This document shows, one piece after another, positions 33,124-43,500 of a stretch of 44,301 nt of DNA (within the stretch, counting starts at the first letter, position 1; each line of letters begins with the position of its first letter). The notes under the pieces were generated by a model that saw nothing but the letters and a program-made list of their open reading frames with translations, was not told where the DNA came from and did not search any database. Source of the stretch: Clostridia bacterium (lineage in GTDB: Bacteria; Bacillota; Clostridia; UMGS1840); the NCBI GenBank assembly GCA_017625695.1, contig JAGAKI010000030.1:1-44301 (forward strand), in the 5' to 3' direction. The position numbers and the translations under genes were made by a program.

Positions 33124-33250
33124 GACGGCTTGAAAAATTGGCTCAAATGAATGAACCTCACCACTCGCCGTACACACGGTACGGCTTCGGGTACTATCGA
33201 AACAAGTTTCGATTCGGTTTCTCCATTTTAGCCGAATTTTTCTGCACCTT
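33124..33250 (+). repeat. Structured interspersed element, copy 2
   Basis: The element begins at the base after the glutamine synthetase stop. The outer stem is GAAAAATTGGCT with AGCC-G-AATTTTTC. The first hairpin is GCCGTAC/GTACGGC with loop ACACG (33167-33185), where the T-A pair of copy 1 is a C-G pair. The second is ATCGAAAC/GTTTCGAT (33196-33213), a wholly different stem in the same place. A partial third start (GACGGCTTGAAAAA) follows at 33255-33268, and a GACGGTG/CACCGTC hairpin lies at 33385-33402. Confidence 0.88.
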
Positions 33251-33323
33251 GGGTGACGGCTTGAAAAAGAACCCAGACCGCAAAAGGCATAGGATTTTGC
33301 TTCCCCTTAGATGACGAACAATG

Positions 33324-33357
33324 AAAAAGACGAAATTCTCACGAATTTCGTCTTTTT
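33324..33357. terminator. Bidirectional intrinsic terminator
   Basis: A perfect 15-bp stem (AAAAAGACGAAATTC 33324-33338, loop TCAC, GAATTTCGTCTTTTT 33343-33357) with A and T runs ends both the glnA cluster and the convergent minus-strand operon. Confidence 0.95.
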
Positions 33358-33418
33358 GTTTGGGATGAAACTGTTTTTGCAGGGGACGGTGCCCACACCG
33401 TCGTGAATTGTAGTATAT

Positions 33419-34327
33419 TCATTCTAACACTCGCATCATATTTTTGTAAAAAATCTTTTCCATCAGGCTTTGACTGTATCCTCGCCGTTTCATTTCGGAT
33501 AAGATGGCTTCATAAGAAGAAAAATCTGTAATTCCGTAGGGTAAGCAGTCTACGCCGTCAAAATCGGACCCGAAGCCCACGTGATTTTCACCGCCCAGCA
33601 TAAGAAAATGCTCCATATGAGAAAAAATGGTTTCCAAAGAAGCCTCTTCTCCCAGAAACGGGGGATAAAAATTGATGCCAAGAACGCCTTTGTTTTCCAT
33701 TAACGCCCGAAACATATCATCGGTAATATTTCGGGGGTGATTGCAAAGAGCACGGGAATTGGAATGGGATACCAACACCGGTCTGGTTGTTTTTTGTAAG
33801 ACATCCCAAAAGGTTTTATCCGAGGCATGGGACAGGTCTGCCACCATTTTGGAATCATTCATTTTGCGAAGCACTTCACATCCAAAAGAGGAAAGCCCAC
33901 CCGAATCTCCCGATGCTGCAGAGGTTGCCAGTCGGTTGGAATCGTTCCAGGTCAGGGTAATTACTTTAAATTGTTTTTCCAAAAGGTAGTCAACCAACTC
34001 CAACGAATCAATCAGACTGCCTCCCTCTAAGGTAAGCATCGCCTGGTTGGTATTGGATAACAAAAAATCTTTGGAAGAACGGGTGAATTGTAAGATCTGG
34101 GAGTTTTTCCGGAGTTCTTTGGAAAAATTCTCATAAATCGCAGAAAAATAGTCTAAGGGTGTGGAAAATTCCTGGAGTTTTTCCGGGTCCATAAAGATAG
34201 CAAAAAGCAAAAGAGTACGAAAACTCTTTTGCTTTTGTAAGTCAATTTGCAAATTGTTTGTATCAAGAGGTTGCTTTTCAAAATACATCCGATAGGCTGT
34301 GTCGTTATGGGCGTCTATCAGAAACAT
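33419..34327 (-). CDS. Membrane-dipeptidase family (M19) peptidase
   Basis: This is a 302-residue protein. It shows the renal dipeptidase (M19) metal motifs: DAHNDT at 5-10, a LTLEGG strand with the bridging Glu, VADLSHAS, VLVSHSNSRALCNHPRN and GFGSDFDG. The family hydrolyses dipeptides, including D-amino-acid containing ones, with two zinc ions. There is no signal peptide, so the enzyme is cytoplasmic. It is the last gene of a four-gene minus-strand operon, starting 3 bases after the glycosyltransferase stop, which suggests translational coupling. Confidence 0.95.
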   Translation of the reverse strand: MFLIDAHNDTAYRMYFEKQPLDTNNLQIDLQKQKSFRTLLLFAIFMDPEKLQEFSTPLDYFSAIYENFSKELRKNSQILQFTRSSKDFLLSNTNQAMLTLEGGSLIDSLELVDYLLEKQFKVITLTWNDSNRLATSAASGDSGGLSSFGCEVLRKMNDSKMVADLSHASDKTFWDVLQKTTRPVLVSHSNSRALCNHPRNITDDMFRALMENKGVLGINFYPPFLGEEASLETIFSHMEHFLMLGGENHVGFGSDFDGVDCLPYGITDFSSYEAILSEMKRRGYSQSLMEKIFYKNMMRVLE

Positions 34328-34330
34328 TTG

Positions 34331-35314
34331 TTACATCTCCTTCGGGAGTCCCGCCTCTTTTTCAATCAGATAGGGGGGACGCGCTTTGGTTTCTAAGTAA
34401 ATCTTACCGATATATTCTCCGATTAAACCAATGGAAAGAAGCTGAAGACCACCCAAGAACCAAATGGATATGAGCAGTGAAGTCCAACCGGGCATTACCT
34501 GACCGAAGATTAAACTGACCAATGCGTACAATACTGCCAGAACACTTGCGGCAGATACAAGAAATCCGGTTGCGGTAATTAAGCGGATGGGAGAAATGCT
34601 GAAAGAAGAAATTCCCTGAAATGCAAAGGCAAGCATTTTTTTTAAGGGATACTTACTTTCTCCTGCAAACCGTTCATTACGTTTGTAGTACACCACATCG
34701 GTTTTGTATCCCAAATCGCTGACAATTCCCCGTAAAAACAGGTTGACTTCCTTATATTGCATCAAAGAATCCAACGCCCGGCGGCTCATCAGACGGTAAT
34801 CCGCATGGTTATAAATCACATCCACACCCATCCATTGCATCAGCTTATAGAAGCCCTGTGCAGTGGTGCGTTTAAAGAAAGTATCGGTTTTTCGTTCAGA
34901 ACGGACACCAAATACCACATCGCAGTGGTCATTTTTATATTTTTCTACCATTTCGTAGATGGCGTGGATATCATCCTGCAAATCTGCATCAATGGAAACC
35001 ACAATGTCAGCGTGTTTTCTTGCGGTGTTAAGACCGGCAAGCAGAGCATTCTGATGTCCCCGGTTTTTGGCAAGAGAGATTCCGGAAAACACAGGTGAAC
35101 TATTGGAATATTTTTCAATGAATTCCCAGGTTCTGTCTTTACTTCCGTCGTTGACAAACAGAATCTTGCTGTTTGTGGAAATCATTTGTTTTTCCATCAT
35201 ATCGGAAAGTGCCAGATAAAACTGTTTGGCAGATTCGGGTAATACTTCTTCTTCATTGTAGCAGGGAACCACGATGTATAAAACAGGACATTGACTGAAA
35301 TTTGCTTCTGTCAT
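34331..35314 (-). CDS. Family 2 glycosyltransferase, DPM1/GtrB-like, membrane bound
   Basis: This is a 327-residue protein. The GT-A domain (1-~235) has YIVVPCYNEEEVLPES, LFVNDGSKDRTWEFI and the DXD-type SIDADLQDD, plus the family tail motif NERFAGESKYPLKKM. Two C-terminal membrane helices (~240-265 and ~275-300) follow, as in GtrB/ArnC/DPM-type enzymes that move a sugar from a nucleotide donor to undecaprenyl phosphate. The product is a lipid-linked sugar for wall or polymer decoration. It starts 19 bases after the methyltransferase stop and overlaps nothing. Confidence 0.95.
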   Translation of the reverse strand: MTEANFSQCPVLYIVVPCYNEEEVLPESAKQFYLALSDMMEKQMISTNSKILFVNDGSKDRTWEFIEKYSNSSPVFSGISLAKNRGHQNALLAGLNTARKHADIVVSIDADLQDDIHAIYEMVEKYKNDHCDVVFGVRSERKTDTFFKRTTAQGFYKLMQWMGVDVIYNHADYRLMSRRALDSLMQYKEVNLFLRGIVSDLGYKTDVVYYKRNERFAGESKYPLKKMLAFAFQGISSFSISPIRLITATGFLVSAASVLAVLYALVSLIFGQVMPGWTSLLISIWFLGGLQLLSIGLIGEYIGKIYLETKARPPYLIEKEAGLPKEM

Positions 35315-35333
35315 AACGTTGCTTCCTTTCTAT

Positions 35334-36497
35334 TTATATGCGCCAGGCACCGGTATAATACCGATTGACCAGGGTTAAAATTGCCTCATTTTCAGTATCG
35401 AAAAATATCGGTGTGGTAATCATTTGTTCAATATTTTTAATGAATTCTTCTGCTTTTTGGGTGGCTTCTTCCGTTTGGGCAAAGGTTAAATGAATTACAT
35501 CACACGCTGCATCCTGCAAATCGTAGCAGAAATCCATGGGGTCGGATTCCCCGGTGAAATGGAATGCCGAAAAGTTTGTTTCCTCCCCTAAAAACACGGT
35601 TTTTCTCCGAGAAGAAACAAAGGAGAACTCCTTTTTTCTGACGGGCATCACAGGGATTTTTAATTCTGCAATTTCTTTGATGTACTCCGGTGAGGTTCCG
35701 CAACAACCGCCCACGATGTCAGCACCGTGTTCCATCAGTAACCGGACATATTTTTTAAATTCTTTTGGTTTCATGGAGAACACCGTTTCGCCGTTTTCTT
35801 CTTTGGGGAGACCCGCATTGGGTTTGGTAATAAGCGGGATTGAAGCATAGGGGACAATTTCGTCCAGCAGAGGAATCATTTTATCCGGTCCTGTAGAACA
35901 GTTGAATCCGAACGCATCGGCACCGTAATGCTCTGCTAAAAGCAGTGCAGTCACCGGGTCAGCACCCGTCAGCAGTTTGCCGGATTCTTCTAAGGTTACG
36001 GTAACAAATACGGGCGGTTTATTCTCGCCGTATACTTCGTTCACAGCAGAAATGGCACATTTGACTTCCGCCATATCCATCATCGTTTCAATGACGATAA
36101 AATCGACACCAAAATCAGAAAACGCCTGTACCTGTTCTTGATATACTTCCCTAAGCTCGTCTGCTGTCATCATTCCCATAGGATATAACAGTTCTCCCGT
36201 GGGAGACATATCTCCGCCGATGAACACATCGGTTCCCACCGCTTCCCGACAAAGTTCCAGAAGCTTTTTGTTAGTTTCATACACATCCATATGGGAGGGG
36301 AGCTTTTTGCGGTTTGCACCGAAGGTAGGAGCATATACTGCATCACTTCCCGCATTTTTGTACGCTGCCTGTATGGATTTTATGGCATCAGGATGAGATA
36401 AAATCCATTCTTCGGGACAAACTCCGGGGGGCAATCCCAATTGATGCAACTGGGTGCCGGTAGCACCGTCTAATATTAAAATCTTGTTGTTATTCAT
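35334..36497 (-). CDS. Homocysteine S-methyltransferase domain protein
   Basis: This is a 387-residue protein. ATG 36497 is preferred to an upstream TTG that would overlap the preceding gene; the ribosome site AAAGGTG is ~12 bases away. The N-terminal ~285 residues form a homocysteine methyltransferase barrel: DGATGTQLHQLG, YAPTFGANR, ETMMDMAEVKCAI, AFGFNCSTGPD (C200) and IVGGCCGTSPEYI (C265, C266), the three zinc-binding cysteines. It would move a methyl group to homocysteine to make methionine. The ~100-residue C-terminal part is not the folate or B12 domain of MetH and I do not recognise it. The methyl donor is therefore uncertain. Confidence 0.88.
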   Translation of the reverse strand: MNNNKILILDGATGTQLHQLGLPPGVCPEEWILSHPDAIKSIQAAYKNAGSDAVYAPTFGANRKKLPSHMDVYETNKKLLELCREAVGTDVFIGGDMSPTGELLYPMGMMTADELREVYQEQVQAFSDFGVDFIVIETMMDMAEVKCAISAVNEVYGENKPPVFVTVTLEESGKLLTGADPVTALLLAEHYGADAFGFNCSTGPDKMIPLLDEIVPYASIPLITKPNAGLPKEENGETVFSMKPKEFKKYVRLLMEHGADIVGGCCGTSPEYIKEIAELKIPVMPVRKKEFSFVSSRRKTVFLGEETNFSAFHFTGESDPMDFCYDLQDAACDVIHLTFAQTEEATQKAEEFIKNIEQMITTPIFFDTENEAILTLVNRYYTGAWRI

Positions 36498-36520
36498 AAG
36501 CGGCGTTATCACCTTTCTTA

Positions 36521-37105
36521 TTATTTGTCGTTCCAATAGTCGATCAATTGCTGACTGGTGGTAAAATCAGATTCAAAATCGTGACGTTTTACTCTGGTGA
36601 CCATAATGGCATCCCGCTCAGCAAGAGCAGTTCCTTCAAAAAACGGAGAATCTTTTGTTTCTACACAAAGGGTATCCTTGTCTAACAGCTCCTGCCCGTC
36701 ATACAGTTGGAACAACTGACGGTCCAGCACATAAATATGCTGCTCTCCCGTTGCAAATTGCATCTGCATCTGATGATTGGACGCAGCGGTGGTTTCATCT
36801 GTTTTTTCTGAATCCAACAGCAGAGGGATTTCCACAAACTGTACCATAATCTGCCCGTCGTTGTTAATGTCGGAAATTGCTTGTTGACAACGGGATTTTA
36901 AAAGGTCCCGATCCTCGTCAGACAACACATAATCTCCCGAAAACAACAGGTAGATATCCGGCTCTACACGGGTTGCCATATCAATCACGGTTCCCACAAT
37001 CAGCACGATTGCAATCAGGGCAATCAGCGTATGCCATTTGTAGTAGAAAAAATAGTTTTTCCACCATTCTTTTGAGAACCGTTTCAAGTCTTTCATAGAT
37101 TTCAT
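36521..37105 (-). CDS. Small membrane protein with extracytoplasmic domain, unknown function
   Basis: This is a 194-residue protein and the first gene of the minus-strand operon. ATG 37105 follows AAAGGAA. A basic N-terminus (MKSMKDLKRFSKEWWKNYFFYYKWH) leads into one membrane helix (~25-45), after which ~145 residues lie outside the cell (inside-positive rule). The outer part contains VEPDIYLLFSGDYVLSDEDRDLL and QHIYVLDRQLFQLYDG. The pattern is common in clostridia, but the function is not known to me. Confidence 0.82.
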   Translation of the reverse strand: MKSMKDLKRFSKEWWKNYFFYYKWHTLIALIAIVLIVGTVIDMATRVEPDIYLLFSGDYVLSDEDRDLLKSRCQQAISDINNDGQIMVQFVEIPLLLDSEKTDETTAASNHQMQMQFATGEQHIYVLDRQLFQLYDGQELLDKDTLCVETKDSPFFEGTALAERDAIMVTRVKRHDFESDFTTSQQLIDYWNDK

Positions 37106-37129
37106 TTCGCTGTTTCCTTTCTTTTTTCC

Positions 37130-37196
37130 TTCACAGGACAAGAAAAGTTCTTCCCTGTGAACATAAGATCAGAAAGTAAGAAGTTGTTTCTTACTT
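37130..37196 (-). promoter_or_regulatory. Two leader hairpins of the minus-strand operon
   Basis: Between promoter and first gene, AAGTAAGAA/TTCTTACTT (37174-37196, loop of 5) and TTCACAGG/CCTGTGAA (37130-37161) are perfect stems. Neither carries a T run. They may stabilise or regulate the transcript. Confidence 0.55.
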
Positions 37197-37198
37197 CC

Positions 37199-37227
37199 AT
37201 TATAACACATCGGTCAACATAAATCAA
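37199..37227 (-). promoter_or_regulatory. Promoter of the four-gene minus-strand operon
   Basis: On the minus strand TTGATT (37222-37227) and TATAAT (37199-37204) are separated by 17 bases, giving a leader of ~90 bases. Confidence 0.85.
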
Positions 37228-37360
37228 GTTTTTTCTTTCTTATAGCACAGCTTTGTGTCTGTTTGGTGAAAGAAAAATTTCGTGTTATAATTTGGCTATT
37301 TTGCCTAATTACAAACAACAAAATTTGTAACAATTTTGTAATAAAAAACTTGTAATTTGC

Positions 37361-37389
37361 TTGACTTTCCCCCGAAAAAGTGCTAAAAC
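37361..37389 (+). promoter_or_regulatory. Probable promoter of the giant repeat protein
   Basis: TTGACT (37361-37366) is followed after 17 bases by TAAAAC (37384-37389), a weak -10; TATAAT-like strings occur ~8 bases further on. The paralogue at 44131 has the same -35 hexamer with a perfect -10, supporting the assignment. Confidence 0.45.
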
Positions 37390-37420
37390 ATTTTATATAA
37401 TATACTATTATATATTGAGG

Positions 37421-37445
37421 CGATGTCTTTTGGGGCATCGTTTTT
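37421..37445 (+). promoter_or_regulatory. Terminator-like hairpin in the leader of the giant repeat protein
   Basis: CGATGTC (37421-37427) pairs with GGCATCG (37434-37440) and TTTTT follows, ~60 bases before the start codon. This fits an attenuator. The rest of the 37228-37507 gap is AT-rich without other features. Confidence 0.6.
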
Positions 37446-37507
37446 CGTCTACTTCTGCAAAAAAAATAATATATAAAACAAAAACAAAAAGAAAGGAAGT
37501 GTCATAC

Positions 37508-40500
37508 GTGAAAAGATTTTTAAGTCTTCTTCTCGCAATGACCATGTTGGCAAGCATGTTTACCGCCTTTGCAGCGTTTGCAATGGATGGAACCATTGTG
37601 TTCTACAATGCGGCAGACAATAGTATCGCAACTCAGTTAGATGGTGTAGACAGCCTGTATGCCAACGTAACCTTCACCGCAAACAAAACCGGTACTGCAA
37701 GCGTAATGGCAGCACATTACGATGTTGAAACCGGAAACCTCCTTAAAATGGAATTGATCAATTCCGTTACAACGACTGCAGGAGTAGTAGCAGATTACAA
37801 CACGCCTGCAATTTCGGTAGCCGATACCGATGTATTAAAAGTGTTCGCATGGGATGCTGAAACATTAGCACCCTTAACCAATGCGGGCATCATAGAACGT
37901 GACTTATTAGAAGAACTACCCACAGCAACCGTTACTGCAATCAAAGCGGATGCAGACTTTGCATTGAACTTTGTTGCAGATGAAGTAACCGACGAACAGT
38001 TGGCGTTCTACGGCGACTGGGAAGCAGACTTTGTATTCACTGCAAACAAAGCTGCAACCTTCAATGCTAACGGAAGCAAAGACGGTTACTTAGTTGGTCA
38101 GTATGATGAATTCGGTCCGGAATTTGTAAAAATTCCTGCAACCGACCTGACTGTTAGTGCAGGTGCACCCGTATCCATTATGGAGGCAGCCGGCTTAACG
38201 GTAACCTACCGTGACGTAGTGGAAACCGTAAAAGATTTTGACTGCGGCGTAGACTATAGCGATGCTTACTTAAAAGCAAACAACGGTTTAGAAGTTTCTA
38301 TCGCTCTGGTATTGGTAAATCCTGAAAACGGCAATACCTACACCGTTGCTGAAAAAGCATTTGACTTTAATATGCCTACTGCAACTGTTACCGACATCAA
38401 AGTAGCAGAAGCAGATTTTGCATTAAACTTCAAAGCAGACGAAGTAACCGAATCTCAGGTAGCAACCTTCGGCGACTGGGCTGCAGACTATGTGGTAACC
38501 CTCTCCAAAGATGCAACCTTTAATGCAAACGGAGAAAAAGACGGTTATCTGTTAGGACAGTATGACGAATTTGGTGCAGAATGGGTAAAAATCCCCGCAG
38601 CTGATTTGGCAATTACCGCAGGTGCTCCCGTAAAAGTATTAGAAACAGCGGGAATGAGCGCAACCTATCGTGATGTTGTTGAAACCGTAAAAGATTTCGA
38701 TTGCGGTATCAAATTTGCAGAAAGTTTCTTAAAAGCAAACGATGGCGTATCCGCTACCGTGGAACTGCGAATTTACAATCCCTTAAATCCTGCTGAATCC
38801 TACGTGATCGGAGACAGCATCACCAGAACCTGGAAAAAGCCCACAGCAACCGTTACAGAATTGGATGTAGAAGCAATCAAAGATGTGGATTTAACCTTCG
38901 CATTAAACTTCAAAGCAGATGAATCCACGCAGGAACAGCTTCTGATGTTCGGTGATTGGTATGCAGATTATGAATTAACCGTAAATAAAACTGCAACCTT
39001 CAATGCAAACGGAGGAGCAGACGGTTTCCTGTCCGGTCAGTATGACGCATGGAGCAAAAACTGGGTATCCGTTCCCTTTGAAGATGCAACCTTAGAAGCA
39101 AATACTCCGGTAAGAGTAATGGAAACTGCAGCAGCGCTGATGGGTCAGAGCGGTCTGAAACTGACTTATGCAGACGTGTATAATTCTGTAAAAGACTTTA
39201 ACTGCGGTCTGGCATTCACTCCCGAATTCTTAGTTGCTAACCCCGACTTAGAAGTAACTCTGGCACTGAAGATGTATAACCCGAAAAATGAAAACGAATC
39301 TTACGTAGTTGGTCAGGTGTATACCTTCACTCCGGAAACAATCCCCTCTATCGATAAATTTATCGGTAAGGATGTGACCTATACTCACACCTTAGAAACC
39401 GTGGAAGCAAATACCGTAACCTATGACTTTGCTGATCTGTTCACCGTAATCGACGGCGTTCCTGTAAAAATGGAAGACATTACCGTAACCGGTGCAACTT
39501 ACAAAGACGGCAAAATCACCGTAGAAGGTTTCGGCGAAAAAGTGATCACCGTAACCGATAACTACTATTGTAACGAAGCAACCGCAACCGTTACCGTAAA
39601 TGAACCTGCAAATGTAGATAAGTTTACCGGTAACACCGTAACTTATACTCACACCTTAGATACCATCGAAGGTAACACTGTAACCTTTGACTTCGCTGAA
39701 CTGTTCACCAATAACGGTTATGATGTAAAAGACATTACCGTAACCGGTGCAACTTATGCAGACGGTAAAGTAACTGTAGAAGGTTTAGGTACCTTCACGA
39801 TTACCGCAACTGATAACTTCTACTGTAATGAAGCAACTGCAACCGTTGTTGTAAATGCTCCTGATGCAGTAGATAAATGGAGCGGTAAAGCAATTACCTT
39901 AACCCATACTTTAGACACCATCGAAGGTGGCAAAGTAACAGCGGCTTTAACCGATCTGTTTGAAGCAATCGGTCCTGTTATCATGAGCCAGGATGTTGTT
40001 GTAACTGTTGAAGGTGCAACGGTAAACAAAGTAGCATCTGACTGGACTCAGACTACCGTAGACTTCACCACTCCCGGTGAATATACCGTAACCATTACCG
40101 ATAACTACTACTGTAACATTGCAACCGCAACCGTAACTGTAAATGAACCTGCAAATGTAGACAAATTCGTAGGAAAAGATATCGAAGTAACCCATACTTT
40201 AGATACTATCGAATCCAACGTTTATACCGTAAACTTTGCAGACCTGTTTGATACCAACGGTTATGCAGTAAAAGATATTACCGTAACCGGTGCAACTTAT
40301 GCAGACGGTAAAGTAACTGTAGAAGGCTTAGGAACCATCACCGTTACCGCAACTGACAACTTCTACTGTAACGTAGCAACCGCAACCGTTACCGTAAACG
40401 AACCTGCAAATGTAGATAAATTTGTAGGAAAAGATATCGAAGTAACTCATACTTTAGATACTATCGAATCCAATGTTTACACCGTTGATTTTGCAGACCT

Positions 40501-43500
40501 GTTTGATACCAACGGCTATGCAGTAAAAGATATTACTGTAACCGGAGGTACCTACGCAGACGGTAAAGTAACCGTAGAAGGTTTAGGAACCATCACCGTT
40601 ACCGCAACCGATAATTTCTACTGTAACGTAGCAACTGCTACCATTACCGTAAACGAACCTGCAAACGTTGACAAATGGACTGCAACTAACAAAACTATTG
40701 ACTTAACTGTTAATACTGTTGGTGTAGCACAGACTGTAGACTTTGCAGAACTGTTTACCGCAGTGGAAGGTGCAATCATCAAAACGGCAGAAGTTACCGT
40801 TGATGGCGGTATCTATGCTGACGGCGTTATCACCGTTCCCGGCGTAGCTGGTACCTACACCGTTACCGTAACCGATAACTTCTACTGCAACACTGCAACT
40901 GCTACTATCACCGTGAACGATGCTGCAAACGTAGATAAATTCGTAGGTAAAGCAGTAACATACACTCATACATTAGATACCATCGAAGCAAACACCGTAA
41001 CTTACAATTTTGCAGACCTGTTTGATACCAACACGGAATATGTTGTAAAAGACATTACCGTAACCGGTGCAACTTATGCAGACGGCAAAATCACCGTTAC
41101 CGGTATCGGTACCTTTACCATTACCGCAACTGATAACTTCTACTGTAATGAAGCAACTGCAACCGTTACCGTAAAAGAACCTGCAAATGTTGACAAATGG
41201 ACCGGCAAAACCGTTTCCAAAAAATTAGCATACGGTGAAAATACCGTAACCGCAACCTTAGATGAACTGTTTACTAATAACGGTTATACCACCAAAGCTG
41301 CTGTTGTAGGCGGCGATGGTGTTTACGAAAACGGCGTTGTTACCTTCACCGGTGCAGGTACTTATACTGTTACTATTACCGATAACTTCTACTGTAACAC
41401 TGCAACTGCAACCGTTATCGTGGCAAAAGCAGATTCGATCAATAAATTTACCGCTAAGAACCCGACTGTTCAGCATACCTTAGCTACTATGGATGCAAAA
41501 GCAATCGATGTTAAACTTGGCGATATCTTCTCCGGAACCAACGTAGTAACCGGTAACATCACCGTTACTATTGCAGGTAAAGCTACCACCGTTACCGCAG
41601 CTGATTGGGCAAATGCAACTGTTACCATCCCCGGAACTACCGGCGATGTAACCGTTACCATTAACGACAATTACTACTGTAACACCGCAACCGGTAAAGT
41701 TATCTTAACTGCTCCGGCTAACGTAACCAAATGGACTGCAACTAACAAAACTATTGACTTAACTGTTAATACTGTTGGTCAGAATCAGACCTTCAACTTC
41801 GCTGATTTATTTACTGCTGTGAATGGTGCGTACATCAAATCTGCAACTGTTACCGTAAATAACGGCGGAAGCTTTGCAGACGGCGTAATCACCGTACCCG
41901 GTAAAGCAGGTACTTACACTGTTACCGTAACCGATAACTTCTATTGTAATGCTACCACCGCTACCATTACCGTAAACGATGCTGCTAACGTAGATAAATT
42001 TACCGGCAAGACTGTAACTTACACTCATACTTTAGATACCATCGATTCCAACAGCGTAACCTACAATTTTGCTGATTTGTTCACCACCAACAGTGCATAT
42101 CCTGTAAAAACTATCACTGTAACCGGCGGCACCTATGCAAACGGCAAGATTACCATTACCGGAACCGGTACCAAGACGATTACCGCAACCGATAACTACT
42201 ACTGTAACACCGCAACTGCAACCGTTACCATCAAAGCTCCGGCTAATGTAACCAAATGGACTGCAAAATCCGGCTTAGCTTATGAAACCGATGCAGGCGT
42301 TGCAGTAACCAAAACCTTAGGTGAACTGTTTAGTGCAAATGGCAACAAGATTAAAGATGCAAACGTATCTGTAACCGGTGCGACCTCCTTCACTAAGGGC
42401 GCAACCTGGGATAAAGGTACTGTCACCTTTAACGGCGCAGGCACTTACACCGTTACCATTACTGATGGATTCTACTGTACTGCAACTTCTGCTACCGTAA
42501 CCGTTGCTGAAAAAGCTCCGGCATTCGGTTGGGCAGGTGTTGAACAGCATCCGGATGCAAACGGCGCAATTAACCCGATCGAAGGCGTTTCCTCTGCTTT
42601 AGCAGTTGGAACTTCTGCACAAACCATCACTGTAAACGCTCCTTATACAGGTGTATATCTGATAAACGTTAACACTACAGCATCCGCTGCAACTACCTTA
42701 ACTGTTGAAAACCAGACCGAACACTATGCAACCTTCGATGTTGCTGCAGGTAGCAACAAATGGGCATTAAGCGGTACCAACTACAAATACATTCTGTTAA
42801 TTAAAGGTGAAAACACCCTTACCGTAACTGCAGGTGCAAATGCAACCTTAAACAATGTTACCTTAGTAGCATTAAAAGGTCAGGGTATCGGCGGTGCAAA
42901 CGGACAGTATACCGATTACAGAAGCCAGCTGACTTATAACACATTCGAATGTGCTGCTACTACCAGAATCTCTAATAATCATAATACTAGTGCTCTTGGT
43001 GCAGGAAAATCTATTACTTACACAGTTGATATTCCGGAAGGTTACTACGCCATCAGATGGACCAATGGTATGGTAAACGCAGCAAACAACACTACTTTGG
43101 AAGTAACAGCTGATACCGGCTTCTATCGTGAACTGATAAACTCACAGAACGGTTGGACTCAAGGCACCGCTAGTGACGGAAAAATAGCGGGTATCTACTT
43201 CCGTGGCGGTTCCACAACCGTAACCATTACCAATACCGGTAGTAAGCCGGTGGGAGTGTACGAGTTCCGTTTCTATCCCACTTCTTCCGACTATTTTGTA
43301 GATATGGATTGTGTACACATTGCAATTGATTCCACTATTCCGGAAGGAAATGTAGGCGGCGGAACCGTAACACCTACTCCCACACCTACTCCTACTCCGG
43401 ATGTTGGAAGTGAACCCACTGCACCTGCAGAATTAACCGGTGCAAGCTTTGCTTCTGCCATCATTAATCCTACCAATATGAACGTTGGTTCTGAAAAAGC

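Noticed and set aside
33311-33409. A 32-codon plus-strand ORF after the glutamine synthetase
   Set aside because: It runs through the strong bidirectional terminator and a further hairpin and has no ribosome site.
37228-37360. Small antisense ORFs in the gap before the giant gene
   Set aside because: The sequence is AT-rich, with no ribosome site; it is better explained as intergenic DNA between two divergent promoters.
39347-42525. CRISPR or satellite DNA in the repeat region
   Set aside because: The repeats are in frame with a 255-base period and encode protein modules with conserved residues, so they are coding repeats.
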